DNA of 10,266 nucleotides from Spirochaetales bacterium (GTDB lineage Bacteria > Spirochaetota > Spirochaetia > SZUA-6 > DRHE01). The notes under the pieces are model-generated. The model was not told the origin of the DNA, made no database searches, and was given only the letters and a program-made list of their open reading frames with translations. Of this stretch, positions 1-6,141 are shown piece after piece. Location of the stretch: assembly GCA_023136785.1 (NCBI GenBank), contig JAGLQP010000030.1:1-10266 (forward strand). Direction: 5' to 3'. The position numbers and the translations under genes were made by a program. Position 1 is the stretch's first letter. Every line of letters starts with the position of its first letter.

Positions 1-151
1 CATCGAGACCGAAGTACAGGGATTGTTCCTGAGCCGCCTCCTCAACCACCGAGTCGAAGCTTTGGGCCTTTAGTTTTTTTGTAGATTTGCTTCTCTTACT
101 TCGGGAACGCCCCGACAGATAAGAGCCGTCAAGAGACTCGATTCTTTCCAT
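1..151 (-). CDS. N-terminal fragment of a small basic protein, possibly YaaR/DUF327-like
   Basis: An open frame starts at an ATG (149-151 on the minus strand) and runs off the left edge, giving 50 complete codons. A good Shine-Dalgarno, GAGGT, sits 6 nt upstream. The peptide begins MERIESLDGSYLSGRSRSK, goes through a very basic Ser/Arg/Lys stretch (about residues 13-28), and continues with an acidic, helix-prone segment (FDSVVEEAAQEQ). There is no signal peptide. A short disordered basic N-terminus followed by an F-[DS]-x-[LV] helix resembles the start of YaaR/DUF327 proteins, but most of the protein is missing and this is a guess. It lies 62 bp downstream of the bactofilin gene on the same strand, with no terminator visible between them, so it probably belongs to the same operon. 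That the frame is coding is fairly sure; its identity is not. Confidence 0.65.
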   Translation of the reverse strand, partial: MERIESLDGSYLSGRSRSKRSKSTKKLKAQSFDSVVEEAAQEQSLYFGLD

Positions 152-213
152 CCCACTACCTCGCTGTAGTTATGCCCCCTCAGGAATCTCACCCGCAACA
201 ACGCCCCTTGCTG

Positions 214-708
214 CTATCCGGTTCCGCCGGCTACGCCAGTTGCGGAAACGGGCCTCTTGGCTTCCTCCTGATCTTGGGAACTGTCACTTCCAGGCGGGGC
301 GTAGGACTCCGGCTCGACCTGCTCGACGGACGGTTTGGCTGCGGCAATTTTACTGCCTTTGCCTTCCTGTACGATCTTAGCCGTGCCGTTGAAGATCACC
401 CCTTCTTCAACGATAAAGCGCGGACTGTGTATATTGCCTAAGACGATCCCCGTAGAGAGGATCACCACTTTCTCGTTGGCGAAAATATTCCCTCGGACAA
501 TACCGCCGATGACCACGGTGCCGGCATATACTGTGCATTCGGCCCGGCCGTTTTTTCCAACCAGGACTTTGCCCTCGGTTCGGACAGTACCACAGAAATC
601 TCCGTCGATACGCAGCAGTCCATTTAGATCGAATTCCCCGTTGAAGCGGGTTCCCTCACCTATAATCGAATTAATGTAAGGTCCACCGGGTATTTGGACG
701 TCACTCAT
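214..708 (-). CDS. Bactofilin (polymer-forming cytoskeletal protein)
   Basis: This is a 164-residue protein of the bactofilin family (DUF583), whose members polymerise without nucleotide into cytoplasmic filaments and scaffold cell-wall enzymes. The core, about residues 13-115, shows the expected beta-helix rungs: repeated short hydrophobic strands separated by glycines, such as RIDGDFCGTV, KVLVGKNGRAE, VVIGGIVRGNI, VVILSTGIVLGNI and FIVEEGVIFNGTA. After the core comes a flexible tail of about 50 residues rich in Pro, Ser, Glu and Gln. There are no membrane segments. The ATG is 9 bp after the M23 peptidase stop, and its AGGA Shine-Dalgarno overlaps that stop codon, so the two genes are co-transcribed and probably translationally coupled. 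Bactofilin next to an M23 peptidase is a known shape-determining arrangement (for example CcmA with Csd1 in Helicobacter), and a Leptospira bactofilin has been tied to helical pitch. A similar role here is inference. Confidence 0.93.
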   Translation of the reverse strand: MSDVQIPGGPYINSIIGEGTRFNGEFDLNGLLRIDGDFCGTVRTEGKVLVGKNGRAECTVYAGTVVIGGIVRGNIFANEKVVILSTGIVLGNIHSPRFIVEEGVIFNGTAKIVQEGKGSKIAAAKPSVEQVEPESYAPPGSDSSQDQEEAKRPVSATGVAGGTG

Positions 709-717
709 GAAGGTTTC

Positions 718-1764
718 CTATCTACCGGAGGAGACAGATTTCTTTATCAGTGGACTGCGGATGCTCAAGAACTGTTCTGGATCGACAACCTGGGTACCAA
801 TCCAGACTTCGTAGTGCAGGTGCGGACCCGTGGAGAGCCCGGAACTGCCCATGTAGCCGACGATCTGTCCTCGTCGGACCTCCTGACCCTTCTGGACGAT
901 GATCCTGTCGAGATGGCCGAAACGGGTATGAAATCCGTAATTATGCCGCAACACGATATACCAACCCAGGCCCATGGGGTCGTTGTCGATTTTCTGGATC
1001 TTTCCGTTTGCCGTAGCTACGATAGGCACGCCGTAACCCCAAGCGATATCGATTCCTTTGTGCAGGTACCAGCCACCGGTGAAGGGATGTTTCGCCGGCC
1101 CGAATCGGTTGGTCACGTTCCCGTGTACCCCTTTGAGGGGCCAGAGGGTCGGTATATCCACGAGAAGCTCTCGTTGAGCTTCCAGGACCTGGTGAATTTC
1201 TCCGAGGGGTTCGACGGCATTATCCAGATAGGTGCGCAAGCTGATGAGATCGCTGAGGTCCCGAAGGTTGCCGAACTCCACATCCTCCAAGCTTACCAGG
1301 GAGGAGAGATCGCCGCCGACACCCTGCTCGAGGTAGTTCTTCGCTCCTTCGGTCCCGATTTCGGTAAGAACGCCTTCCATTCGGCCCTTAAAGACCTTCA
1401 CCACCCTGCGCAGCTCAACGATCTCGTCCTTGAAACTCTCCAGAGAAGCTTCACTGACGTTTAGATTGTTGGATATTTTCAGGAATTGGTCGTTGGTGGT
1501 CGTGAAATGGGTGGTCAGGCCGATAAAGCCGACCAGTAGGACAGAAAGTAGAAAAACGATGAAAATCAGAGTAAAAACGGATATCTGGAAGTTGAATATC
1601 CTCTTTTCAGAGTGAGGGATAAACATCACGGTAAAGCGCTGTTTTCCCTTATGATGGATCCTCTTGAAGAAGGACAAAAATCCCTGCCAGAAAACACGCA
1701 GTCTCTTACCCAGGCTGTCTACGATCTCGTTCTCTAGTTTCTTATATTGATGTGCCGGTGACAA
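718..1764 (-). CDS. Membrane-anchored M23 family peptidoglycan endopeptidase
   Basis: This 348-residue protein has three parts: a basic cytoplasmic N-terminus (1-60), one transmembrane helix (about 61-83), and a periplasmic region with a helical stretch (about 100-205) before a C-terminal LytM/M23 domain (about 208-332). The zinc site is complete: HKGID supplies H235 and D239, and HLHYE supplies H315 and H317. H284, in RFGHL, is the other catalytic His. It should therefore be an active metalloendopeptidase that cuts peptide cross-links in peptidoglycan. The start is TTG (1762-1764), chosen because a TAG stop lies immediately upstream in frame and a strong GAGAGGGGAG Shine-Dalgarno ends 6 nt before it; the first in-frame ATG would remove 46 residues. 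It is the first gene of the operon with bactofilin. The cytoplasmic extension is long enough to touch bactofilin filaments, which is inference. Confidence 0.93.
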   Translation of the reverse strand: MSPAHQYKKLENEIVDSLGKRLRVFWQGFLSFFKRIHHKGKQRFTVMFIPHSEKRIFNFQISVFTLIFIVFLLSVLLVGFIGLTTHFTTTNDQFLKISNNLNVSEASLESFKDEIVELRRVVKVFKGRMEGVLTEIGTEGAKNYLEQGVGGDLSSLVSLEDVEFGNLRDLSDLISLRTYLDNAVEPLGEIHQVLEAQRELLVDIPTLWPLKGVHGNVTNRFGPAKHPFTGGWYLHKGIDIAWGYGVPIVATANGKIQKIDNDPMGLGWYIVLRHNYGFHTRFGHLDRIIVQKGQEVRRGQIVGYMGSSGLSTGPHLHYEVWIGTQVVDPEQFLSIRSPLIKKSVSSGR

Positions 1765-1770
1765 CTAAAT

Positions 1771-1780
1771 CTCCCCTCTC
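1771..1780 (-). promoter_or_regulatory. Strong Shine-Dalgarno that fixes the TTG start of the M23 gene
   Basis: On the minus strand GAGAGGGGAG ends 6 nt before the TTG at 1764, with an in-frame TAG between them. This decides the non-ATG start and keeps the full 60-residue cytoplasmic N-terminus. Confidence 0.8.
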
Positions 1781-1847
1781 TATAATCGACCGGTTTGATC
1801 TGTTTTGTGAACGGGTTATATCACGATAAATAGGTACAATCGTCTAA

Positions 1848-1876
1848 ACACTACCATGTGCTTTTTTTTTTGTCAA
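1848..1876 (-). promoter_or_regulatory. Candidate sigma-70-type promoter of the M23-bactofilin operon, with an A10 tract
   Basis: On the minus strand a perfect TTGACA (1876-1871) is followed after 17 nt by TAGTGT (1853-1848). That -10 matches consensus at only 3 of 6 positions, but it is preceded by TGG, an extended -10. The last A of the -35 begins a run of ten A that fills the first half of the spacer. Transcription would start near 1841, giving a leader of about 77 nt. A second possible -10, TATAAC (1820-1815), lacks a good -35. Confidence 0.55.
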
Positions 1877-1896
1877 ATCTATTTGTCGAATCATTA

Positions 1897-1926
1897 TTGA
1901 CTACCTGATGCCGTACATGGTATCCT
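1897..1926 (+). promoter_or_regulatory. Candidate promoter of the tatD-dus unit
   Basis: TTGACT (1897-1902) and TATCCT (1921-1926) are 18 nt apart, with TGG just before the -10 (extended -10). Transcription would start near 1933, leaving a leader of about 52 nt before the tatD ATG. It stands back to back with the minus-strand promoter, about 20 bp apart, and both share the string ACATGGTA across the extended -10. The 220 bp from 1765 to 1984 contain no gene that I can support. Confidence 0.5.
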
Positions 1927-1984
1927 CAGAGCCTGGATTAATCGCCGCACAATCCTAAATTTTTTTAAGCAAAAGTGGAGAGAT

Positions 1985-2758
1985 ATGCGACTCTTCGATT
2001 CACACGCACATATTGTTCTCATTACTGAAGATCCGATCGAGCAGTTGATGGTCGTACAGGAAGCGAAGCAGGAGGACGTTGCCGGCATTGTGAGTATCTG
2101 CAACAATCTTCGGGATTTCTACCAGATATACCAGAATCTTAAAACAGAAGATCATATCTATCACAGCATCGGCATCTCTCCTTCCGAGGTTTCACGACCT
2201 GGGGATGACTGGGAAGCTAAAATCACCGAGGGCAGCAAACGTGACCGTGTGGTGGCGGTTGGTGAGATTGGTTTGGACTACTACCACAAGTTTGGAGATC
2301 GAGATTCCCAGGTCGAGCTCTTTATACGCCAGCTGGACCTGGCTCAAAAACTTGACCTGCCCGTCATCATACATAACCGGGAAGCGGGAAGCGATGTCCT
2401 CGAAATCCTGAAAGAGCGGCTTCCCGATCGGGGCGGAATTCTGCACTGCTATTCCGAGGACTTCGCCTACGCTGAACGGTCCCTCGAGCTCAATCTATAT
2501 ATCTCCTTTGCCGGCAATGTCACCTACAGGAATGCCCGGAACCTCCACGAGACGGCAAAGCAGATGCCCCTGGACAGGATGCTGATCGAGAGCGAATCGC
2601 CCTTCATGGTCCCTGCTGCCTACAGAGGCAAGAGGAACAAGCCTTCGTACCTGAAAGAAACAGCCGCGTTCATTGCTGAAATGAGGGAGATGCAGGTAGA
2701 GGAGCTCTCGGAGATCCTCTACCAGAACAGCGTTACTTTCTTCAAGATCGAGGACTAA
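1985..2758 (+). CDS. tatD: TatD family metal-dependent hydrolase (putative DNase)
   Basis: This 257-residue protein is of normal length for TatD, a TIM-barrel metallohydrolase family in the amidohydrolase superfamily; characterised members have DNase activity, often 3'-5' on single strands. Expected motifs are present in order: FDSHAH (metal ligands H7 and H9), VGEIGLDYY (E94), IIHNREA (H130), HCYSED (H154), ISFAGNVTYRNA, and RGKRNKPSYL. Two deviations stand out. The usual ETD-[SA]-P loop reads ESESP, so the conserved catalytic Asp is Glu204 (codon GAA at 2594-2596). The usual G-x-HP near residue 63 reads GISPS. The protein may be active with Glu or have altered activity. The ATG start has a GGAG Shine-Dalgarno 4 nt upstream. 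It is the first gene of a plus-strand unit with dus. Family assignment is secure; substrate is not. Confidence 0.9.
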   Translation: MRLFDSHAHIVLITEDPIEQLMVVQEAKQEDVAGIVSICNNLRDFYQIYQNLKTEDHIYHSIGISPSEVSRPGDDWEAKITEGSKRDRVVAVGEIGLDYYHKFGDRDSQVELFIRQLDLAQKLDLPVIIHNREAGSDVLEILKERLPDRGGILHCYSEDFAYAERSLELNLYISFAGNVTYRNARNLHETAKQMPLDRMLIESESPFMVPAAYRGKRNKPSYLKETAAFIAEMREMQVEELSEILYQNSVTFFKIED

Positions 2759-2786
2759 CTGGCTTAGACGAGAGCCTTTAGGCAAC

Positions 2787-3761
2787 TTGGAACTGTTTCT
2801 AAAGAGTTTGACTCTCCCCGGACTCACCATACCGGGGAATCTACTGCTCGCTCCGTTGGCGGGGTACTCCGACGCCGCTTTTCGGTCGATCTGCACCCAG
2901 TGGGGCTCCAATCTCTGCTACACCGAGATGGTCTCGGCACAGGGGATCATCAGGAACAATGCGAAAACCCTCGAGTTGCTTCGACGCGCCGACAACGAAA
3001 CTCTTTTCGCGGTCCAGATCTTCGCTTCGGACCCCCAATCCGCCGCAAGCGCGGTCCGGATGCTGGGAGTCCACCGCCCCGATCTGTTCGATCTGAACTG
3101 CGGTTGCTCGGTGCCGAAAGTCCTGAAGAGCGGCTGCGGTGCGGCGCTCCTCCGGGAGCCCGAGAGGATCAGGACCATACTGCGGGCGATGGGTGGGGAG
3201 ACGGATCGTCCGATAACGGTGAAACTCCGCAGCGGCTGGGATCAGAACAGTATCAACTTTCTCCAGACAGCAGAAGCGGCGCAGCGGGGAGGAGCGGCAA
3301 TGCTATGCCTGCACCCCAGAACCCGTACCCAAGGCTTCTCCGGGCAGGCTCAAATGTCTCATCTCAAAACCCTTAAAAGTTACAGCGCTGTACCGGTGAT
3401 CGGATCGGGGGACCTTTTCACTCCAGAAGCCACCCGGAGCATGTTCCGAGCATCCGGTTGCGACGGAGTCATGTTTGCTCGGGGAGCACTGGGAAATCCC
3501 TTCATCTTCAGAGCCACGTGGGAACTGCTCAGCGGGAAGCGGCAGAGCCCGCCGCCGACACCCAAGGAGAGGTTGGAAACCGCGCTGCAGCAGCTCAGAC
3601 TGACTGTCACCTTTAAGGGAGAGCAACGTGGCTGCAAGGACATGAGAAAGCACTTTTGCTACTACAGCAAAGGCATACCCGGGGCAGCGGAACTTCGCGC
3701 GCAGGCGGTGCGAGCCGAAAGTGTTGAAGATTATCAGAATCTGGTAGAAAGATTTCTTTAA
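2787..3761 (+). CDS. dus: tRNA dihydrouridine synthase, DusB type
   Basis: This 324-residue flavoenzyme reduces specific uridines in the tRNA D-loop to dihydrouridine using FMN and NADPH. The barrel motifs appear in order: LLAPLAGYSDAAFR (19-33), YTEMVSAQG, AVQIFASDP, DLNCGCSVPKV (102-112, catalytic C107), VKLRSGWD (145-152, K146), LHPRTRTQGFSG (175-186, H176 and R178 in the FMN/tRNA site), VIGSGDLF and FARGALGNPFIF. The C-terminal helical tRNA-binding region includes MRKHFCYYSKGIPGA. The residue after the catalytic Cys is Ser rather than the common Pro, a mild variant. The start is TTG at 2787, with a modest TTTAGG Shine-Dalgarno 4 nt upstream; no ATG or GTG fits as well, so the exact start is only probable. 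It follows tatD by 28 bp and should share its transcript. Length and the GCxVxKV pattern suit DusB. Confidence 0.93.
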   Translation: MELFLKSLTLPGLTIPGNLLLAPLAGYSDAAFRSICTQWGSNLCYTEMVSAQGIIRNNAKTLELLRRADNETLFAVQIFASDPQSAASAVRMLGVHRPDLFDLNCGCSVPKVLKSGCGAALLREPERIRTILRAMGGETDRPITVKLRSGWDQNSINFLQTAEAAQRGGAAMLCLHPRTRTQGFSGQAQMSHLKTLKSYSAVPVIGSGDLFTPEATRSMFRASGCDGVMFARGALGNPFIFRATWELLSGKRQSPPPTPKERLETALQQLRLTVTFKGEQRGCKDMRKHFCYYSKGIPGAAELRAQAVRAESVEDYQNLVERFL

Positions 3762-3771
3762 TCCAAACGGT

Positions 3772-3800
3772 TTTATGTAACAGCTGTTTCAGGGTATAAT
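3772..3800 (+). promoter_or_regulatory. Promoter just upstream of the 533-residue protein gene
   Basis: A consensus TATAAT lies at 3795-3800. The best -35, TTTATG at 3772-3777 (17-nt spacer), matches only 3 of 6 positions, which suggests a weak or activator-dependent promoter. Initiation at the usual distance falls near A3807, only about 4 nt before the GTG start at 3811. Confidence 0.55.
3777..3790 (+). promoter_or_regulatory. Palindrome in the promoter spacer (possible operator)
   Basis: AACAGCTGTT (3779-3788) is a perfect 10-bp palindrome; the outer G3777 and C3790 extend the symmetry with one mismatched pair. It lies between the proposed -35 and -10, where a bound dimeric regulator would block RNA polymerase. 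Only one copy was noticed, so operator function is inference. Confidence 0.3.
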
Positions 3801-3810
3801 AGCCTCAAGA

Positions 3811-5412
3811 GTGGCCAACTTCTTTGAGTATCTACAAGATATAATTGTCGCACTTTTTATTCGCGATCCTCAGGAGGCGGAGCGACGACGGCGCCTGCGA
3901 GCCCTCTACGACGAGGTCAAGAAGGTTCGCCCCCTCTACTACCGCCGATCGAGCCTGCAGGTTCTCCCCAACTTCGGGAGTTCGATCTTGAGCCTGGCTC
4001 TGGTGCTACGTCCCCTTCGGGAAGTGTTCGAAAAGACCGTCAGCAACCCTGATCACAAGTTGGCTCAGAGATACAGAGACTATATGGTCACCGCCAGACT
4101 GCCTGAGAAGCATCAGAACCTATACTCCTCCTTTTCCTACGCTTCCCTCAAGGAAAGGGTGCTGAAATCATCGGACCCGGAGAGTGAGCTTCTAAAAAGC
4201 AGCAACGAACTCGAGGAGCTGCTTCGAGGGCTTTCTACGAGCGAGTTCCGCGGTTTCGATAATTCCTATACAGTTTTGGATAGGCTGATTGCTCTCAGTC
4301 AGCACAACTTCTTGCCCATGCTGCGCCTCTTTGATCCTGCCATGAAGTCTTTGGAGGGCGCCGACCCGGCAGCTTTCCGATCCGTATCCGAGGATGAGAT
4401 CCTGCAAGAGCTGCTGGATTTCTACTTCGTCCTTGCGGGTTTTGATCTTTTTGCGGACGTGGAAAAGAACCTCGGTCTCCTGTTGGAGCGGCTGTCCCGG
4501 GATCGCTCTGAAGAGGCAAAGGATAGGCTGAAGAAAGTCCTGCTTCGGCTTCAGAAACTACTTCAAGAGAGCCTGCGAACCGATACGGTTCTATCTCTCC
4601 TCCGCTTGATTCAGAAGGACCCACACTTTGTTCCCGCATCCGTTCAGGAGGAGAGCTCCTTTTTGGAAACCTTCAAAAACCGCCTTCAAATTAGCTATCA
4701 GCGAAGCAAGGAGAGAATACAGGGGCAACTGCGGGAACTCGCCGTGGTAGAAGATCTTAAACAGTTGTTCCCCAATGGACAGCCTGAGGAGATCGAAGGG
4801 TATCGGGAGGACGTCGACCAGGCTCTTCAGGATCGGGATTTCGACGGTTTCCCCCAGATCCGGCCTCTGCGTATCCTGAAAAGTTACATCCGCGCTCATT
4901 TTGATAGAGAGCTGAAAGAGGCATTGAAACGTATCATCGTTGAGGGGAAATTCGACAACAAGATCTTCCAGAACATGTTCACAAACACCTACTTTCAGTG
5001 CGAAGGTATGGCCGGCAAGATCATTCAGTTCGAGGAGGAACTGCAGGGCTCCGGCACCCAGTCGATGAAGAAGCTGCCTAAATACATCGAACTGTTGGAC
5101 CAGGGCAAGCCGGTGCACAACATGGTCACCACGGTACTGGAAGCGATCGAAAAGGATTCCAGAAAACTGGTCGAGGAAGGGGCCAACTGCTTCTACAATC
5201 TCTGTGTCATTCTGTTGGAGATCCTCAACGATGCAAAGCTGAAGACTCCGGTTCAGGTTAACAATATCAAGTCCCTGTCGGGGAGAAAATCTCAAGAATA
5301 TCTTGCCCGTCTTTCCTACGGATACAACAACCTGTTTCTGTTCACAAAAATCATGAAAAACTTCACCATGATCAAACAGCTGAACATGGCTGCTGACATA
5401 GGAGGGGATTAG
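3811..5412 (+). CDS. Large all-helical cytoplasmic protein of unknown function
   Basis: This 533-residue protein has no motif I recognise. It shows no signal peptide or transmembrane helix. The N-terminus (ANFFEYLQDIIVALF) is an amphipathic helix that could touch a membrane. It is followed by a basic stretch (RRRRLRALYDEVKK) and then almost continuous helix, with strongly charged, leucine-rich segments at about 190-310 and 400-470 that may form helical bundles or coiled coils. The C-terminal third (about 350-525) holds more aromatic and conserved-looking segments, such as NMFTNTYFQCEGMAGKI and LSYGYNNLFLFTKIMKNF. The overall look recalls large proteins of unknown function restricted to spirochaetes, but I cannot name the family. 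The start is GTG with no Shine-Dalgarno, and a TATAAT box lies only 10 nt upstream, so translation may begin from a near-leaderless mRNA. The gene follows dus by 49 bp and ends with a stop interlocked with that of rlmB. Confidence 0.88.
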   Translation: MANFFEYLQDIIVALFIRDPQEAERRRRLRALYDEVKKVRPLYYRRSSLQVLPNFGSSILSLALVLRPLREVFEKTVSNPDHKLAQRYRDYMVTARLPEKHQNLYSSFSYASLKERVLKSSDPESELLKSSNELEELLRGLSTSEFRGFDNSYTVLDRLIALSQHNFLPMLRLFDPAMKSLEGADPAAFRSVSEDEILQELLDFYFVLAGFDLFADVEKNLGLLLERLSRDRSEEAKDRLKKVLLRLQKLLQESLRTDTVLSLLRLIQKDPHFVPASVQEESSFLETFKNRLQISYQRSKERIQGQLRELAVVEDLKQLFPNGQPEEIEGYREDVDQALQDRDFDGFPQIRPLRILKSYIRAHFDRELKEALKRIIVEGKFDNKIFQNMFTNTYFQCEGMAGKIIQFEEELQGSGTQSMKKLPKYIELLDQGKPVHNMVTTVLEAIEKDSRKLVEEGANCFYNLCVILLEILNDAKLKTPVQVNNIKSLSGRKSQEYLARLSYGYNNLFLFTKIMKNFTMIKQLNMAADIGGD

Positions 5413-6140
5413 GAAAATCCCGGGAAACCCTGCTGCCGACGCACCTCGTAGAGTAGAATCCCTGCTGCCACGGAAACATTGAAGGAATCCACATGTCCCC
5501 CCGCGGGAATACGGACAAGGAGATCACAGCGTTCCCGCACCAGACGCCTTAATCCGCGGTGTTCTCCGCCCATCACCAGGGCCACCGGACCTTGAAAGGT
5601 CTGCTTATCCAGGCTCAAACCGCCCGCATCAGCACCATAGATCCAGTAATCCCGGCTCTTGCACAGATCGATCGCCTGCACGAGATTGGGCACGGCGATG
5701 ATCGGCACGTAGCGACTTGCCCCTGCTGAAGCTCTGATCACGGCGGGGGTTTCGGAAACGCTTCGGCGAACCGTAGTTACTACCAGATCTACTGCGAACT
5801 GATCCGCCGATCGCAGGATGGCTCCGAGATTGTGGGGGTCATTCAGCTCATCGAGCAACAGGATCAGCGGATTCGATCCGCCAATCGTCTTCAGAGCTTC
5901 CCGAAGGTCCCGTTTTTCCGGGGACCGGGAGGGCTCGGGCAGCAAGACCACTCCCTGGTGTCGGTCATGACCACAGATCCTGTCAAGCTCTTTTACGGTA
6001 ACTTTCTTGCTGGCAATCCGCTTCGCCTGAGCTAGAACTTGAAGTGGTTCTGCACGGGGATCGCTTCGGGATATCAGCAGAACGCCCCTTGTCCCCGATC
6101 GCAGGCTTTCCTCTACGGCGTGATATCCGCAGATGACCAT
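5409..6140 (-). CDS. rlmB: SpoU/TrmH-family rRNA 2'-O-methyltransferase, RlmB type
   Basis: This 243-residue protein is the size of E. coli RlmB, which methylates the 2'-O of G2251 in the peptidyl-transferase loop of 23S rRNA using S-adenosylmethionine. An N-terminal substrate-binding domain (CGYHAVEESL at the start, HQGVVLLPEP near 61-70) precedes the SPOUT knot domain. The three SpoU motifs are intact: motif 1 LDELNDPHNLGAILRSAD (96-113, N104 and R110), motif 2 ALVMGGEHRGL (187-197, E193), and motif 3 from I211 to about E232 with the SFNVSVAAG core. RASAGASRYVP between motifs 1 and 2 is also typical. The ATG lies one base after the stop of the upstream repeat-protein gene (TAGCATG), so translation is probably coupled. 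The stop (TAA, 5409-5411) interlocks with the TAG of the convergent gene. A related tRNA or rRNA target cannot be excluded. Confidence 0.92.
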   Translation of the reverse strand: MVICGYHAVEESLRSGTRGVLLISRSDPRAEPLQVLAQAKRIASKKVTVKELDRICGHDRHQGVVLLPEPSRSPEKRDLREALKTIGGSNPLILLLDELNDPHNLGAILRSADQFAVDLVVTTVRRSVSETPAVIRASAGASRYVPIIAVPNLVQAIDLCKSRDYWIYGADAGGLSLDKQTFQGPVALVMGGEHRGLRRLVRERCDLLVRIPAGGHVDSFNVSVAAGILLYEVRRQQGFPGFS

Positions 6141-6141
6141 G

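Noticed and set aside
694..1464. A 256-codon open frame on the plus strand opposite the M23 peptidase gene
   Set aside because: It lies wholly antisense to a gene with a complete M23 active site. The peptide has no recognisable motif and there is no convincing Shine-Dalgarno; it is a by-product of codon bias.
1861..1871. T-tract on the plus strand as a possible terminator tail
   Set aside because: There is no stem of useful length just before it and no plus-strand gene ends upstream; it is better read as the A-tract of the minus-strand promoter.
3799..3816. Co-translation of the 533-residue gene with dus as the only mode of expression
   Set aside because: The 49-bp gap contains a consensus TATAAT and no ribosome-binding site, so separate initiation looks more likely, although read-through from dus is not excluded.
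4591..5295. A 234-codon minus-strand frame inside the helical-protein gene
   Set aside because: It mirrors the codons of the plus-strand gene, whose frame is continuous over 533 codons; no domain or start signal supports it.
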